Shown here piece by piece: positions 44,578 to 56,350 of a stretch of 64,000 nt of DNA; position 1 is the first letter of the stretch; every line of letters starts with the position of its first letter. The position numbers and the translations under genes are program-made. The notes under the pieces were generated by a model. It was not told the DNA's origin. It did no database searches and saw only the letters and a program-made list of their open reading frames with translations. Origin of the DNA: Labia minor (taxonomy: Eukaryota > Arthropoda > Insecta > Dermaptera > Spongiphoridae); assembly GCA_963082975.1 (NCBI GenBank), contig OY720350.1, forward strand, positions 18,570,910 to 18,634,909. The letters run 5' to 3'.

Positions 44578-45190
44578 ATTGGAGTGTCTCCACTCGACTA
44601 TCTCGCATTTTTAATTGAATTAAATAACATAATATATTATATTTAAATTAAATTTAATTAATTATAAATTAAAATTAATAAATAATATTTATTAAACCAG
44701 GGCGTGTTTGGCTCTTTGTTGATGGCACCACGCCACGTACTGGCGCGTGAGATTTGGAGAGATAAAAAACTAATTCTGGTACTTTCAGCGATTCAATTAA
44801 GCTGAAATTCTATATATAGCAGTTTATACAATTTTTAATCATGTAAAAAATTATCAAACATATATCTTTATTTTTACGGTCACTTTAGAAGAAAAAAATC
44901 AAAACGTGATAGGTAATAGTCCACTTCCGGTTGAGCTACATTACTCAAAAGTTGATAAAAAAAACTACAAATTTTGAATAATGCCCATCTACCAAATTTG
45001 ATGATTCTAGGTCAAACTGTTTTTGCGTAATCTTGTCTACACACACAGAGACACAGAGAGAGAGAGAGGCAGACATTTTACTCAACCTTAGTGAAAATGA
45101 TTCAGGAACCTTAAACACGTATAAAAACATCAAAATCTCAACATCGAAAATTTTCGTGATCGCAATATTATCTCTGGCGGGATAGTAAAA
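44578..45190 (-). mobile_element. Helentron-like element, family B, copy 4
   Basis: 3' end TTGGAGTGTCTCCACTCG at the left, core and microsatellite (CACACACAGAGACACAGAG, about 45040-45075), 5' end CTCTGGCGGGATAGTAAAAA at the right. Complete but diverged. Confidence 0.72.
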
Positions 45191-45459
45191 AGTCGTGGTG
45201 TGGAGAGTATTATTTCTAAAACCTTTTATTTTTCTGCTGGCTAATATGTATAAATCTACAAAAAAATCTCAAATTTATTTTTTCATCATAATTATTGCAA
45301 TAATATTCTATTCTAGAATAATTATTTTTTCTCCTGTAAAAGAAAATATAAAACAAAATGTATATCAAAATTAATAATATAATTTATTATAATTAACATT
45401 AATAATTTAAATTAATATTCCAACTACAATATTAAAATGGATGTCAAATCAATTTGAAC

Positions 45460-45790
45460 AAACAGTTTGAATAGCTCGTTGGTGTTTGATGGGGTCCACG
45501 CGACCCCTCATTAAGTCTAGATAAACAGTCCCAAGCGTGATGGTGAGGCGTGCGCTCGCGTGCTGCTTCTCTGGCCAGCAGCAGCCTCCAGCTCCAGCTG
45601 GAAAGCCTGGCGCTTACCAACGCCCCGATCGCTATAAATAGACACGTGTATTGGGATCGAGATGTTTATATATCTTAGTTCGAGAAAGCGGAGAGCTGAG
45701 ATTCTGTCACAGATGTATGCATGGCAGAGATTTGCATTCGTTTGGGGTCGACTGAGTACAAGAATATTAAAGTCAGAGGTTAAAATAAAT
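45460..45790. other. GC-rich island with a TATA-like motif
   Basis: GC-rich core (45500-45640) with GGGGTCCACGCGACCCC (inverted GGGGTC / GACCCC), CCAGCAGCAGCCTCCAGC and CTATAAATAGACACG (TATA-like box at about 45632-45640), then a less GC-rich stretch to 45780. Could be a core promoter reading right, since the box has GC-rich DNA just upstream, or an enhancer. No convincing exon follows; the 93-codon minus frame is unrecognised. Confidence 0.27.
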
Positions 45791-45942
45791 AAATACATTA
45801 TCTAGATTATATATATATTATATATACATAATCTAGATTAATCACAATTTACACTTATATATTTAATTTTTCAAATACTAGAATCTAGAAAATATATTTA
45901 TTAAAAATTTATTCAATTACAATTGTAAGATTAAAAATATAA

Positions 45943-46550
45943 ATTTAAAAATTTTTATAAAATAACGTTTTTCCTATGAACTAAAAAGAATAAAATAATT
46001 TTTCTATAAGCCTGACATGGATGGTTATGGATGAATTGCTTCATATTCAACGAAAAACTTTGGGCGCATTTAGTTTTATTTATTCATATGAAAAAACAAG
46101 TCAAATTTTTGTAATAATCAAAATTTTATTAAACACATAAACCAACAAATTTTTTTATCATGCAATAAAATTGATAGGTTAAGAGCTAAGAAATTAACAT
46201 TTTATTATTTTTCACTATAATATACTTATATCAAAGTATGTGTCAAAATTTAAAAGAATTTTTAATAAATGTACATATTATCAATCAAATCCAAAATGGT
46301 TGATTATATTAGAAGAAATAGTGTTACTTGTTAATAAAGTGTTTTAGTGTGGTATGTATGTATATTGTAAATGAATATAATCGCTCTTTAAAGGAAGTTA
46401 ATTGCATAGAAATCAAATGAAAACTAAAAGCGCCCATCGTTTTTAGTTGAATATGAAGTAATTCATTTTTAAACTTTGTCAGGCTTATAGAAAAATTATT
46501 TTATTCTTTTTAGTCCATTGGAAAAACGTTATTTTATAAAATTTTTTAAG
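45943..46550. mobile_element. Foldback element with about 135-bp arms
   Basis: Long imperfect inverted arms: 45943-46080 (ATAAAATAACGTTTTTCC, TTTCTATAAGCCTGACATGG, TTGGGCGCATTTAG) and 46415-46550 (AAGCGCCCATCGTTTTTAG, TTGTCAGGCTTATAG, GAAAAACGTTATTTTATAA). The centre is AT-rich and non-coding. Ends fall in A/T runs, so no duplication can be read and the superfamily is open. Confidence 0.75.
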
Positions 46551-47658
46551 TCTATCTCAATCTATAGTTAATGAAAAATCGATTTCAATTTGTCAAAAGA
46601 GCGAACAGACAGACAGACAGACAAAGAGACAGACGTCAAGTGAAGTTGAGAAAAACGTTATAAAAAATATATTAATAAATTATAATTGTCTATCTATCTC
46701 TCTCTCTCTCTATATATATATATATAATATATTAATATTAAATATTATTAAAAAATGATTAATAAGTTTAAAGAGTATACAAAATTTAACAATAAATAAT
46801 TCATTAAAAATTATACAAAATTTATTTTAAAAAAATTTGTTTAAATTTTTCCTTCTTTTAATTTTTTTAATTAATTAATTAAAATTTAATACCTTCAATC
46901 TGATTATTTTAATATAGGTCTATTTTTATTCTAAAATTTTTTAATATATTGATTTTGAAAATTTTGTTGAAAAGGATTATAATAATTGGAGAAGTGGCGT
47001 TGAATTTATGTAATAAAGACCACTACAGAAGACATATACAAATAAATATATTTCTAATAATAATAATAAATTCAAGAATTTTATAAAAATTAAATATTTA
47101 TATTTAATTTGTATATTTACGCTATCAACTTAAGTAGAAAATCTCAAGAAAATGTTTTCTACTTGTTTATTATAAATGTTAATCTAATTAAAAAACTATA
47201 ATAATAATATTTTAATGAATAAAAATAAATATTTATTGAATTTTATTATAAATTACACTCCTATGAATAATTAATTCATCGATTTTTTCTTTCAAAAACC
47301 ATATGTTTCTGTTTATTAATAAATAAAGAGCTCGATATAATTTTTAGACAAAAACCTTTCACAGTCATCCATCAGACATTCTTTCACTAACACTTCACCT
47401 CACCCGCAATCGACGACAACTTCTTGTCTTTCACTTGTATTTTTATTTTTGGTTTAACTCCAAACAAATGTTAAAATGTATGCGTGATTGGTTACTAAAC
47501 GAAGAGAAAACACAAATTTCTAGCACGAAAGATTTAAGAAAATATAAATCTAAAATAAAAAAAATAGCATTATATAAAATAATATATTAAGAACAGTGAA
47601 AAATATATTAAAACTGTGATTCTTGTGCAATAGGATGATTATATTAATAAACTACAAT
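46551..47658. other. AT-rich stretch
   Basis: A GACAGACAGACAGACAGAC microsatellite at 46602-46634 is close in type to the GTCY tracts of families A and B, but no core follows it. The part 47340-47530 is slightly GC-richer (TCACCTCACCCGCAATCGAC) and unrecognised. Confidence 0.4.
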
Positions 47659-48328
47659 AAATAAGTTGACCTGTGGCCAGGTCCGAATCGACCGACGGTT
47701 TGAAATAAATTAATTTCCAGCTACAGAAACAATTTCAAATAATGTTAATATATATATTAATGCAATAAAAAACAGATATGGATATAACATAAATATTTTT
47801 AATTTTATTTTATTTATAATATATAGTTGAAGTAGACGGCGTTGCCGGCGTTACCCGAGGCTATGACGTCATGAAAGGCTGGGTGACGTCATATAATTTT
47901 AAATTAAGAAAAACATAATGAAGATGATTTTTTTCCGAGGATAAAACCAATACATTCGTGGTGATATGTAAAAAAATCTCCTTATGTGAAATTTGGTGCG
48001 AAAATAACCCTTCCCTTCTTATCGTCGATCGCTAATACTACCACTTCCGGTTTCCGGATTTGCACCAAAAGTTGAGCAATTCATTCCACTGATGTATTAA
48101 GTAAATATACCAAATTTCATCAAAATCCGTTAAGCCGTTCAGGCTGTACACATCTATACGGACGTACAGACGGACAGACGGACAGACGGACAGACGGTCG
48201 GACAGACATCATGCTAAAAATACTTTTTTCTGTTAAGAAAATGCATGATTCGTGGAGATATGTAAAAATCTCCACATGAGAACTTTGGTGTGAAAACAAT
48301 ACCTCCCTTACTATCGTCGGTCGGTAAA
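47659..48328 (-). mobile_element. Helentron-like element, family A, minus-strand full copy
   Basis: Left: AAATAAGTTGACCTG, the hairpin ACCTG-TGGC-CAGGT, then CGACCGACGGTTTG. Then the TGACGTCAT segment, the core (CCAAATTTCATCAAAATCCG, about 48111-48130), a GACGGACA tract (48158-48208) and the 5' end ACTATCGTCGGTCGGTAAAAA. A family B copy begins within about 4 bp. Confidence 0.76.
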
Positions 48329-48331
48329 AAT

Positions 48332-48787
48332 AAGCTGGAGTGTCTCCATTCGACTATCTCGCAATTTGAATTAGATTAAATAACATATATTAAATTTAAA
48401 TTAAATTTAATTAATTATAATTATAAATTAAAATTAATAATAATATTTATTAAACCAGCGCATGTTTGGCTCTTTGTTGATGGAAACATGTCACGTGTTG
48501 GCGCGTGAGATTTGCATTGTTAAAAAATTATTTCCGGTACTTTTAGCGATTCAATCAAGCTGAAATTCTATATATAGCAGTTTTATACTCTCTTTAATTA
48601 TATGTAAAATTATCAAACATATATCTTTATTTTTACGGTCAATTTAGAGGAAAAAAATCAAAACGTTGTAGATAATGAGCCTCTTCCGGTTGAGCTACAT
48701 TTCTCAAAGTTGATAGAAAACTACGAATTTTGAATAATGCCGATATACCAAATTTCAATATTCTACTGTTTTTGCGTAATCTTGTCT

Positions 48788-48818
<31 letters not shown>

Positions 48819-48932
48819 CAGACAGACAGACATTTTTCTCAACCTTAGTGAAAATGACTCAGGGATCTTCAAAACGTATAAAAACATCAAAATTTTCATG
48901 ATAGCAATACTATCTCTGGCGAGATAGTAAAA
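48332..48932 (-). mobile_element. Helentron-like element, family B, copy 5
   Basis: Starts right after the family A copy: AAGCTGGAGTGTCTCCATTCG (3' end), AT-rich middle, core around ATTTCAATATTC, CA/GA microsatellite 48788-48830 and 5' end CTATCTCTGGCGAGATAGTAAAAA. The open frame 48730-48927 is a product of the microsatellite. Confidence 0.74.
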
Positions 48933-49339
48933 AATTATTGAATTGTAATTTTGAAATTGAATTTTATAGAAAAATTAACGTTATTCTAAAAATGATCACG
49001 TTTGTATCATAAAGTGAGTGAGAAGGATTAAGGAAAATATTCTTATGATTTATTTATTCCTAAAATATAGTAAAATAAATCACTATCAATCATTAAATAA
49101 TTTTTCATAAGTGTATTTATAATGCATTCGATTTGTAACGTACATTTATTTACCATATACATTTTGATTTTTTAATAAAGACACAATAAATCGATAATTC
49201 TTTATACTTATGTACAATTATATAATATAATATGTATAATAAAATAAAATTGTTATTTCTCTTTTTCGTACAATAAATCAGTTAGAATTTATGGATTAAT
49301 ATCACCCTAATATAAATGTTAAATTATATTTATATATAA

Positions 49340-49605
49340 AATAGATTTTCACGCTTGCCTTTCAATCTCGTGGATTCGGGTTTAAGTCCCGGGCCTGGCA
49401 AAATTTTTTAGCTCAAGTCTATGGGAACGATCCCCATCCATTAATCTACGTGATCAAAATTAGGAAAGTACTAAAAATAAACAATAGCAGCTTTATTCAA
49501 GTTAAAAGTTAAAAAATCCGTTGTATTGATCATACACCACCTCTATCTTGCTTATGCGGAGACCATCCTATTTTTCCATAGGGTGTTTAAAAGCCAGATA
49601 TAAAT
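49340..49605 (+). mobile_element. Decayed tRNA-related SINE
   Basis: TCACGCTTGCCTTTCAATC, then GTGGATTCGGGTTTAAGTCC and CGGGCCTGGC, matching the D-arm-distal to T-arm part of a tRNA-type SINE head with box B-like GGGTTTAAGTCCC (about 49377-49390). The body runs to about 49590. Similar A/T-rich strings flank it (ATATAAAATAG left, ATATAAATATAG right), a possible but weak duplication. Box A is lost, so it would not be transcribed by polymerase III. Confidence 0.45.
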
Positions 49606-49789
49606 ATAGTTTTATAATTATAATTGTTTATATGAAGGTATATGAATTAAACATATGATAGATAATGGATAGTATGAATTTTATTAAATTCTCCCACTTT
49701 TTCAATTTCATTTATATGATTTAATATCTACTGCATATTAAATAATATTCCATTAATTACTAATATTATTGTCGTATGTATTGCTGTAT

Positions 49790-49985
49790 GTAAGCCTTAC
49801 TCTCTGACCCTCTCTCTCTAGTAAATTATGAATATCTTGTTTTAGTGTGACGTCAATATCAGGACAATATAGCTTGATTTTAAGCCAATTGAGTAGATTG
49901 GCATTTATGGGGCGAATAAATATTTAAATTGATGACTTGATCCAAATCCGTCAAATATCTAATACTTTACAAATTGATAAATAAA
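49790..49985. other. Moderately complex stretch, possible conserved non-coding DNA
   Basis: Contains AGTGTGACGTCAATATCAGG (CRE-like TGACGTCA) and TGGCATTTATGGGGCGAAT. No frame or repeat-like ends. Confidence 0.25.
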
Positions 49986-50654
49986 AGAAGGAAAATGTAG
50001 AAATGAGAATATTCAATTAAATAAACATAGGCTTAGAAATTAATTTTTATCATTATGTATTATTCAATCAATTATACTACTAATTACATAGTTTATGTTA
50101 TATATATATATATATATGTATATATTTATATATTCACACATTATGTTGATAAAACAAACAAACACAAATATAGCCTATTCTAAAAATGATTAAAACGTTG
50201 TTATCCAAAATTTGAATTTTTCATTTATGTATAATTTACATATCCGAATATTGATAGAGAATATTTATATACCATAACCCTGAAAGAATTGTTTATCCGA
50301 AGAAACAAAAATGAAATTTATAAAAATAAGTTAAAAAAATAAACTCGTTTTCAATTACGATTACTTTAATTAGTTATCAATTTATTGATTTTTTTTTATT
50401 TAATTCATATATAATTTATATCTATATAACATATTTAAATTATAAATATTAATATATGTAGATAAGATATTGAAATATGAATTAAATAATATAATATAGG
50501 AATATAAATATATATGTTTAGAGTTCATGATTGGATTGAACAAAAATCAAAACAGGGGAAAAATTTTAATTTTACAATTTTATTTTTTCAATTGGAAAAA
50601 AATAGTATTTTATGTGCTCATAAATTTCTCAGCTCAACTCTCATTAGTAAACTT

Positions 50655-50691
<37 letters not shown>

Positions 50692-50885
50692 CTATTTCTA
50701 ATCAAATGAAACGATTTTATAAATTCATTAGATTCCATTTAGATGATTTTTTTTATTAAATAAATACAAAAAAAAAAACTTGAGAACACGATCTATATAT
50801 GCATCGAATAATTCAAATATGGAGAAATTTAATTGAAAAAAAATTGGGTAAAAAATATATAATTTTTAGATATAAATTAAATAAA
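49986..50885. other. AT-rich stretch
   Basis: (AT)n at about 50100-50130 and T/A homopolymers at 50658-50690. The 81-codon frame 50514-50759 runs across these homopolymers and is not a gene. Confidence 0.45.
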
Positions 50886-51476
50886 TCTGGAGTGACTCCA
50901 CTCGACTATCTCACAATTTAAATTGGATTAAATAGCATATATTATATTTAAATTTAATTTAATTAATTATAAATTATAAATTAAAATTAATAAATAATTT
51001 TATTACAGCGCGTGTTTGGCTCTTTGTTGAAGGCACCACGTCACCTGCTGGCGCGTGATTTCCAGTTTTAAAAAATTAATTCCGGTACTTTCAGAGATTC
51101 AATCAAGCTGAAATTCTATATATAGCAGTTTTATACAATTTTTAATCATGTGAAAAAACTATCAAACATATATCTTTATTTTTACGGTCACTTTAGTGGA
51201 AAAAAAAATCAAAACGTGATAGGTAATGACCCATTTCCGGTTGAGCTAAATTTAGATAGAAAACTACAAATTTTGAATAATGCCCATCTACCAAATTTGA
51301 TGATTCTAGGTCAAACTGTTTTTGTGTAATCTTGTGTACATACACATACACACACACACACACATACACATTTTTCTCAACCTTAGTGAAAATGACTCAG
51401 GGACCTTCAAAACATATAAAAACATCAAAATCTCGAAAATTTTCATGATAGTAATACAATCTCTCTCAAGTAAAAG
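50886..51476 (-). mobile_element. Helentron-like element, family B, copy 6
   Basis: 3' end CTGGAGTGACTCCACTCG, core around CCAAATTTGATGATTCTAGG, CA microsatellite 51340-51366, 5' end decayed (ATACAATCTCTCTCAAGTAA in place of the ATCTCTGGCGAGATAG palindrome). Confidence 0.7.
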
Positions 51477-52119
51477 GTTATTGTATTATATTAATCTTTC
51501 GTTTTGTAGATTAAATTCTAGTGTTAATTATTAATTTTGATACTAAATTAGTTCTTATGCGAAAATATAGTAGCATAATCATCAAGCTATGTATATATGG
51601 ATTTAATTATTAAACGTGTTTATTGTCTAATCTTTGTGTGATGTTAATGTAGGGGAAAGGGAGTAGAATTAATCACACATTTTTTATAAGATTATAAGTT
51701 AAAAAAATTGTGTTTTTTCTTAAAATTTTTTAAAAAATTAACATATTTCTAATGATTATATTCTAAGACCAAAATAATTTTTGAAACATTGATTATGATC
51801 CCATTTGAAAATAATATAAATTTATATAATTTTTAATCAATTAAATAAATTAAGTAAAATTTTAATTTAATTTAAAAACATTTACAATTTTTATATATAC
51901 TTGATATATATATATATATATCCATTTTAGGCTGTTAAATTAATTAATATAAATCAATTAAATAATTAATTTACAAAAACAAAATATTTAAAAAAATGTT
52001 TTTATTAATAATTCATGCATACCATTACAATTCTATTATCATCTATGTTTGTATTTCTTATGATAAAATCGATGAATATCGAGCAAAGTACTTTTATTTA
52101 TTTATTTATTTATTTTTAT
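51477..52119. other. AT-rich stretch
   Basis: Nothing recognised; (AT)n at 51905-51921 and TTTA repeats at 52093-52117. Confidence 0.4.
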
Positions 52120-52585
52120 TTTATAGTTGATGCCTTTGGTGACTGGCTGGCGTGTGGCCAGTGCAAGAAAGAGATAAACAAAAGGTGAAGAGGCAAATAA
52201 ATACGAAAAAGATGGAAACAACCAGATAGAGCTTCAGAAGCAATGATGAAGAGCGTGCAAGAAAATAAAAGAACTGAAAAAAAAAAAATTGTGTAAGCCA
52301 GAAGCGTCTCGCTTGGAGCCTGATAGAGAGAAAGAGAGAAGCAAGAAGAGGGGGTGGAGTAGGGGGAAGGGGGAAGGGTACCGAGGGGGGTCGCCCGTCC
52401 CCCGGGTCAGAAAGAGATAGACCCAAGAAGGAGATCGAGCCTCTTGCAAGAGTGAAGTGTTTAGGGGTCGGGAGGGGAGAAGGGTCCGGGGAAGAGATTC
52501 GATGGTCAACCACCTCGAAAGGAGCTCAGCTGTGCCACAAACAGTGGTGCCAAATCGACATCCGATGCAAGTGTTACTAGTTATG
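52120..52585. other. GC- and purine-rich island
   Basis: Contains GAGAGAAAGAGAGAAG, a G-rich stretch (GGGGGAAGGGGGAAGGG, 52361-52377), GGGTCGCCCGTCCCCCGGG and a less repetitive end (GCTCAGCTGTGCCACAAACA, 52524-52545). Two overlapping minus-strand frames of about 125-130 codons span it but are low-complexity (Pro, Leu, Phe, Ser) and overlap each other, so neither is called. The G-runs could form a G-quadruplex. May be a promoter or untranslated region. Confidence 0.28.
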
Positions 52586-53202
52586 GAGAAAATTTTATTA
52601 AACAGAAACAAATAATTACATATTCATGGATGCTGATAGAATTAATTATTTTTACCAATGTGTAGATTTGTTTCTTCTGAAAATGGTCATTATATATATA
52701 TATATATAGAATATTCAACCCCTTTAATTTATGATTGAATCAATATTAATAAAAAATTTGTTAGACCATTTATGATTTTTTTTATCTTAACTTTTCATTT
52801 TTTCAAATAATTTTAAAAACATTGAAAGGTGATTTTTTTTTCTAAATAATTAATCATGGCTATTATTAAGAAATTGCATTTTTGCAAATATTTCGTAGTA
52901 ATTATTCATAAATATTTAATTTTCTAATTATTTATTTACATATAAATTTTTATATTCATGTATCTCATTAGTTTTATATATATATTCAATTTGAAGTTAT
53001 AGTAAATATAAAATAAATATTTTTTTTTTTGTGTTATACGGGTGCACATCCATAAACAATGCAAAAATTACGATACTATTTTTGTATTCTACATACAATG
53101 AATTTGTTTCAATTCATTTCATAAAAGAATTGCATGGAAAATTACCAAAATCTAAATTCTATAATATTTTAATATCATCTCAAGAGTATTTAGGTATTAA
53201 AA
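52586..53202. other. AT-rich stretch
   Basis: Nothing recognised. Confidence 0.4.
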
Positions 53203-53725
53203 AAATAAGTTGACCTGTGGCCAGGTTCGAACCGACCGACGGTTTGAAGAAAATTAATTTCCAGCTACAGAAACAATTTCAAATAATTTAAATGTTTCTA
53301 TTAATGCAATAAAAACAGATATGGATATAACATAAATATTTTTAATTGTATTTTATTTATAAAAGTAGGAGCTGGCTGTGACGTTATGAAGGGCTTAAAA
53401 TTAAGAAAAAACTAATGAAGATGATTTTTCTCGAGGATAAAACCAATACAAAGTGCATGATTTGTGGAGATATGTAAAAAATCTCCTCATGTGAAATTTG
53501 GTGTGTGAAAATAACTAAATAAATTCCCTTCCTAAGTAAATATACCAAATTTCATCAAAATCCGTTTAGCCGTTCAAGCTGTACACATTTATTCAGACGG
53601 ACAGAACTGCTAAAAATACTTGTTTCTGTTAAGAAAATGCATGATTCGTGGAGATTTTTACATATCTCCACATGAGAAATTTGGTGAGAAAACAATACCT
53701 CCGACAATATCGTCGGTCGGTAAAA
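53203..53725 (-). mobile_element. Helentron-like element, family A, diverged minus-strand copy
   Basis: Left end AAATAAGTTGACCTGTGGCC with hairpin ACCTG-TGGC-CAGGT and CGACCGACGGTTTG, right end CGTCGGTCGGTAAAAA. The GTCY tract is shortened and the region after the core has lost about 100 bp relative to other copies. Confidence 0.72.
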
Positions 53726-53790
53726 ATTACAAACGTTTTGAACTATTTTGCTCTAATATGGGTTTAAATAAATCCATATTATATACATCT

Positions 53791-54831
53791 TTCTGTCAAG
53801 ATGAAATTTTCTCAAAGGTCAAGCGATTTCGTTTACTGGGTATACTTTTGTACCCCTTGGTCATTTAAAAAATTATCTATAATCCTAGAACATTGCTTCA
53901 TGATTTGGTAATCTAAAGATAATATTGAAATCCATTTGAATAAAATCTAAGATTATAGATAATTTGTTTATTTCTTATTAATATATGATTAATGACTTCT
54001 TCATTTGATATTGGAAGTTCTTTAGTTTTTAAAATAGGAAAAGATCACAAAAGATTAAATCTGGTGAATAAGTAGGATGGAGTACCAGTTAGTAGTTAAA
54101 TGTTTGATTAACACACATTATAGCTGCCAATCATAAAATAAATGACATAGTTTGCTCAAAATGTGATGATAATCGTCTATTAAAAGTTAGTAGTTGACAA
54201 TAACTTTTAAGTTAATGAAAGGGAAATCCAAAAAGTTTCTGATTTAATGGGAGAAAATATATATGTTGGTTTTGTTTATTATTATTTTCAATTATTTAAA
54301 GTAATAATTATAATAATTATTAAAAGTTAACAAATAGCTCAATATATCATTATGCACCGTCGAGTTTTAGTGCAACCTTATTAAGGACCTTTTGAGATTG
54401 AAAAGAAATGTAGAGCCCTTTTAGGATACATGTTTTCGTTCGGAATTAATGAACTGCTTTATAAAGATATATATTTTAATATTTTTTTTTATTTAACTAA
54501 ATTCTCAAAGAAGATAATTTCATATTATTATGTTTTTTGGGTCCCCCACATATGATTCCTGACATAAAAATATATAAAATGTTAAATATGAAATCAGTAA
54601 ACTGTGATTGTGAAGAATACTGATGATTAGGTATATAGTAATAATATCCGATAGAAAAATGGATTTTTGTCCTTATTTTTATTTACTGAAATCAGGACTT
54701 AGACTATTTATCTAATCATCTCATTAATATGTAGTAAGTATTTGTCCAAAGACTAAAAATAAAGATTAACGAGTAGGAAGCTCATATAAACGAAATCGCT
54801 TGACATTTGAGAAAATTTCATCTTGACAGAA
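53791..54831 (-). mobile_element. mariner remnant with 45-bp inverted repeats
   Basis: Inverted repeats 53791-53835 and 54787-54831 (TTCTGTCAAGATGAAATTTT...CTCAAAGGTCAAGCGATTTC) pair at about 42 of 45 positions. On the minus strand 54079-54032 encodes HPTYSPDLIFCDLFLF, clearly the mariner catalytic block (HPPYSPDLAPxDFFLF). Upstream, a frame-shifted piece (CVLIKHLTTNW, after a D-x-Q-like start) corresponds to the segment after the second aspartate; downstream lies FPILKTKELP in another frame. At about 1.04 kb it is shorter than a typical 1.3-kb mariner, with several stops and frameshifts. A TA duplication is not visible. Adjacent to the family A copy ending at 53725. Confidence 0.78.
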
Positions 54832-54835
54832 TTTA

Positions 54836-55175
54836 TTATATTTAAACATCTTATTACTGATAATAATAAATTTAATAAAATATATTTATTATTATATTAG
54901 TATGAATAATTATAATTATATTAAATTAATATTACTAAAATTTCCAATATATTTTTTAAATTATATTAATGTCATTATCTTTCTCTTTTTACTGCATTAA
55001 CTGACCTTCTTTTTTGTTTAAAAACCGCGCGTTTAAATGGATAAGAATTGTAAATATATAGAAATAAACTGTAAATATAAAGAATAATAAAAATAAATTT
55101 TAAAAAATTATAAGAATTTAGAAAAAAATATTAATAAAACTAATCCTTAGTGCATTTTATTCCATTTATTTATTT
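54836..55175. other. AT-rich stretch
   Basis: Nothing recognised. Confidence 0.4.
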
Positions 55176-55184
55176 TAAACCCAT

Positions 55185-55280
55185 TTTAGGCTGATGGTCC
55201 ATTACTGGATCAAAAAGTGGCCCACTACTGCAACTTTTGATTTTCAGATGACCCACTACTAGAACAAAAAATACGTTTTG
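55185..55280. repeat. Short tandem of a GGYCCACTACTG motif
   Basis: Three units of about 23-31 bp, each with TGGTCCATTACTGG, TGGCCCACTACTG or TGACCCACTACTAG, and a fourth isolated match TGGTCCACCACTGG at 55438-55452. Probably part of an unrecognised transposon (CCACTG-type ends resemble hAT), but paired ends were not found. Confidence 0.4.
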
Positions 55281-55461
55281 AAAAAATTTAAAAAAAAAAT
55301 ATTTCAATATAAATTAACCGAATGTTTGTGTTGTAGTGATAATTAAAAATAGTTGTATAAATGTTAGCACTTGTTTTGTTGTTATTCTCAATTTTATTAC
55401 AGAATAATAGTGTTTTTTAATGAAAATTTCTCTTAACATGGTCCACCACTGGTACATTTAC

Positions 55462-55497
<36 letters not shown>

Positions 55498-56079
55498 TAA
55501 GTAAAATTATTAATATCTAATGAAAAAAACTTTTATCAATTTAAAATTTGTATTTAATGCAATATTAATTATTATAATTAAAATAATATCAATTTAATTA
55601 TATTTCTGTCATTTTGTTCCAACATTTTTATTAGATAATAATTACCTATATATGGAAAGAAACACTTTGAAACACAAATTCAATCCTTAAGAAATTTAAA
55701 TATTATCTTTCTTATCATTTCTTCCATCAATGAAATAAAATATATGTATATTATTTTCATACATATATGTATTGTACTTAATGTATTTAATTTCAAAATT
55801 AAAAATATACACTTTGATTAAATATCTTTTATTAAGATTTTTGAAGATTTGCTGTAGTTTCAATTATTAATTTATATTTGAATTTTGATTCTTTGTTTTT
55901 TTTTTTCTTGTAATTGTGATGTTAACATGTCTTCATTTTTTTTTTGGCAATTCTATCAAAAATTCCTGGAAAATAAGAATAGAAAAACGAGAATTAAAGT
56001 CTCCATCACTCATTTGAACATTGTCAACAGATCTAATAAAATTTGCTTAAAAATCCAATTAAAATAATCAATTTTATTT
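55281..56079. other. AT-rich stretch
   Basis: (AT)n at 55463-55494. Nothing else recognised. Confidence 0.4.
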
Positions 56080-56350
56080 CAGTTGTTTGTTTCGCTTTTT
56101 GGTTCCTGTTTCCCAACTTGTGGTGTTTTGTATTCTCTCTTTCTCACTCATGTCTGCTACTGAATTGAGTTGTTATCCAAAGTGTTTTAATTAACGCTAA
56201 TTCAAAACATCCCAGTTAGTTTCGTATTTGATTGGAAACGATATATTTTCTTTCTCGCTCTTTGTTGTGTTCTCTCTTTCTTTCTCTCTCTCTCGTTCTC
56301 TCACACACGCTTGATTCTCCATCTTAAACCATTCATCAATCAGTAACACA
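56080..56350. other. Moderately complex stretch, possible conserved non-coding DNA
   Basis: Contains TTTTAATTAACGCTAATTC and TTCCCAACTTGTGG, then CT repeats (56269-56300). Homeodomain-type cores; no frame recognised. Confidence 0.27.

Noticed and set aside
45517-45798. 93-codon minus-strand frame
   Set aside because: No recognisable domain; openness is explained by the GC-rich stretch.
48730-48927. 65-codon frame with THTHTERERDRQTD
   Set aside because: Translation of the CA/GA/GACA microsatellite inside a family B copy.
49360-49400. Possible functional tRNA gene
   Set aside because: Only a T-arm/box B-like part is recognisable; no cloverleaf or acceptor stem forms, so it is treated as a decayed SINE.
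52121-52611. Two overlapping minus-strand frames of 125-130 codons
   Set aside because: Both are low-complexity translations of a purine-rich strand and overlap in different frames; no domain visible. Kept only as a GC-rich island.
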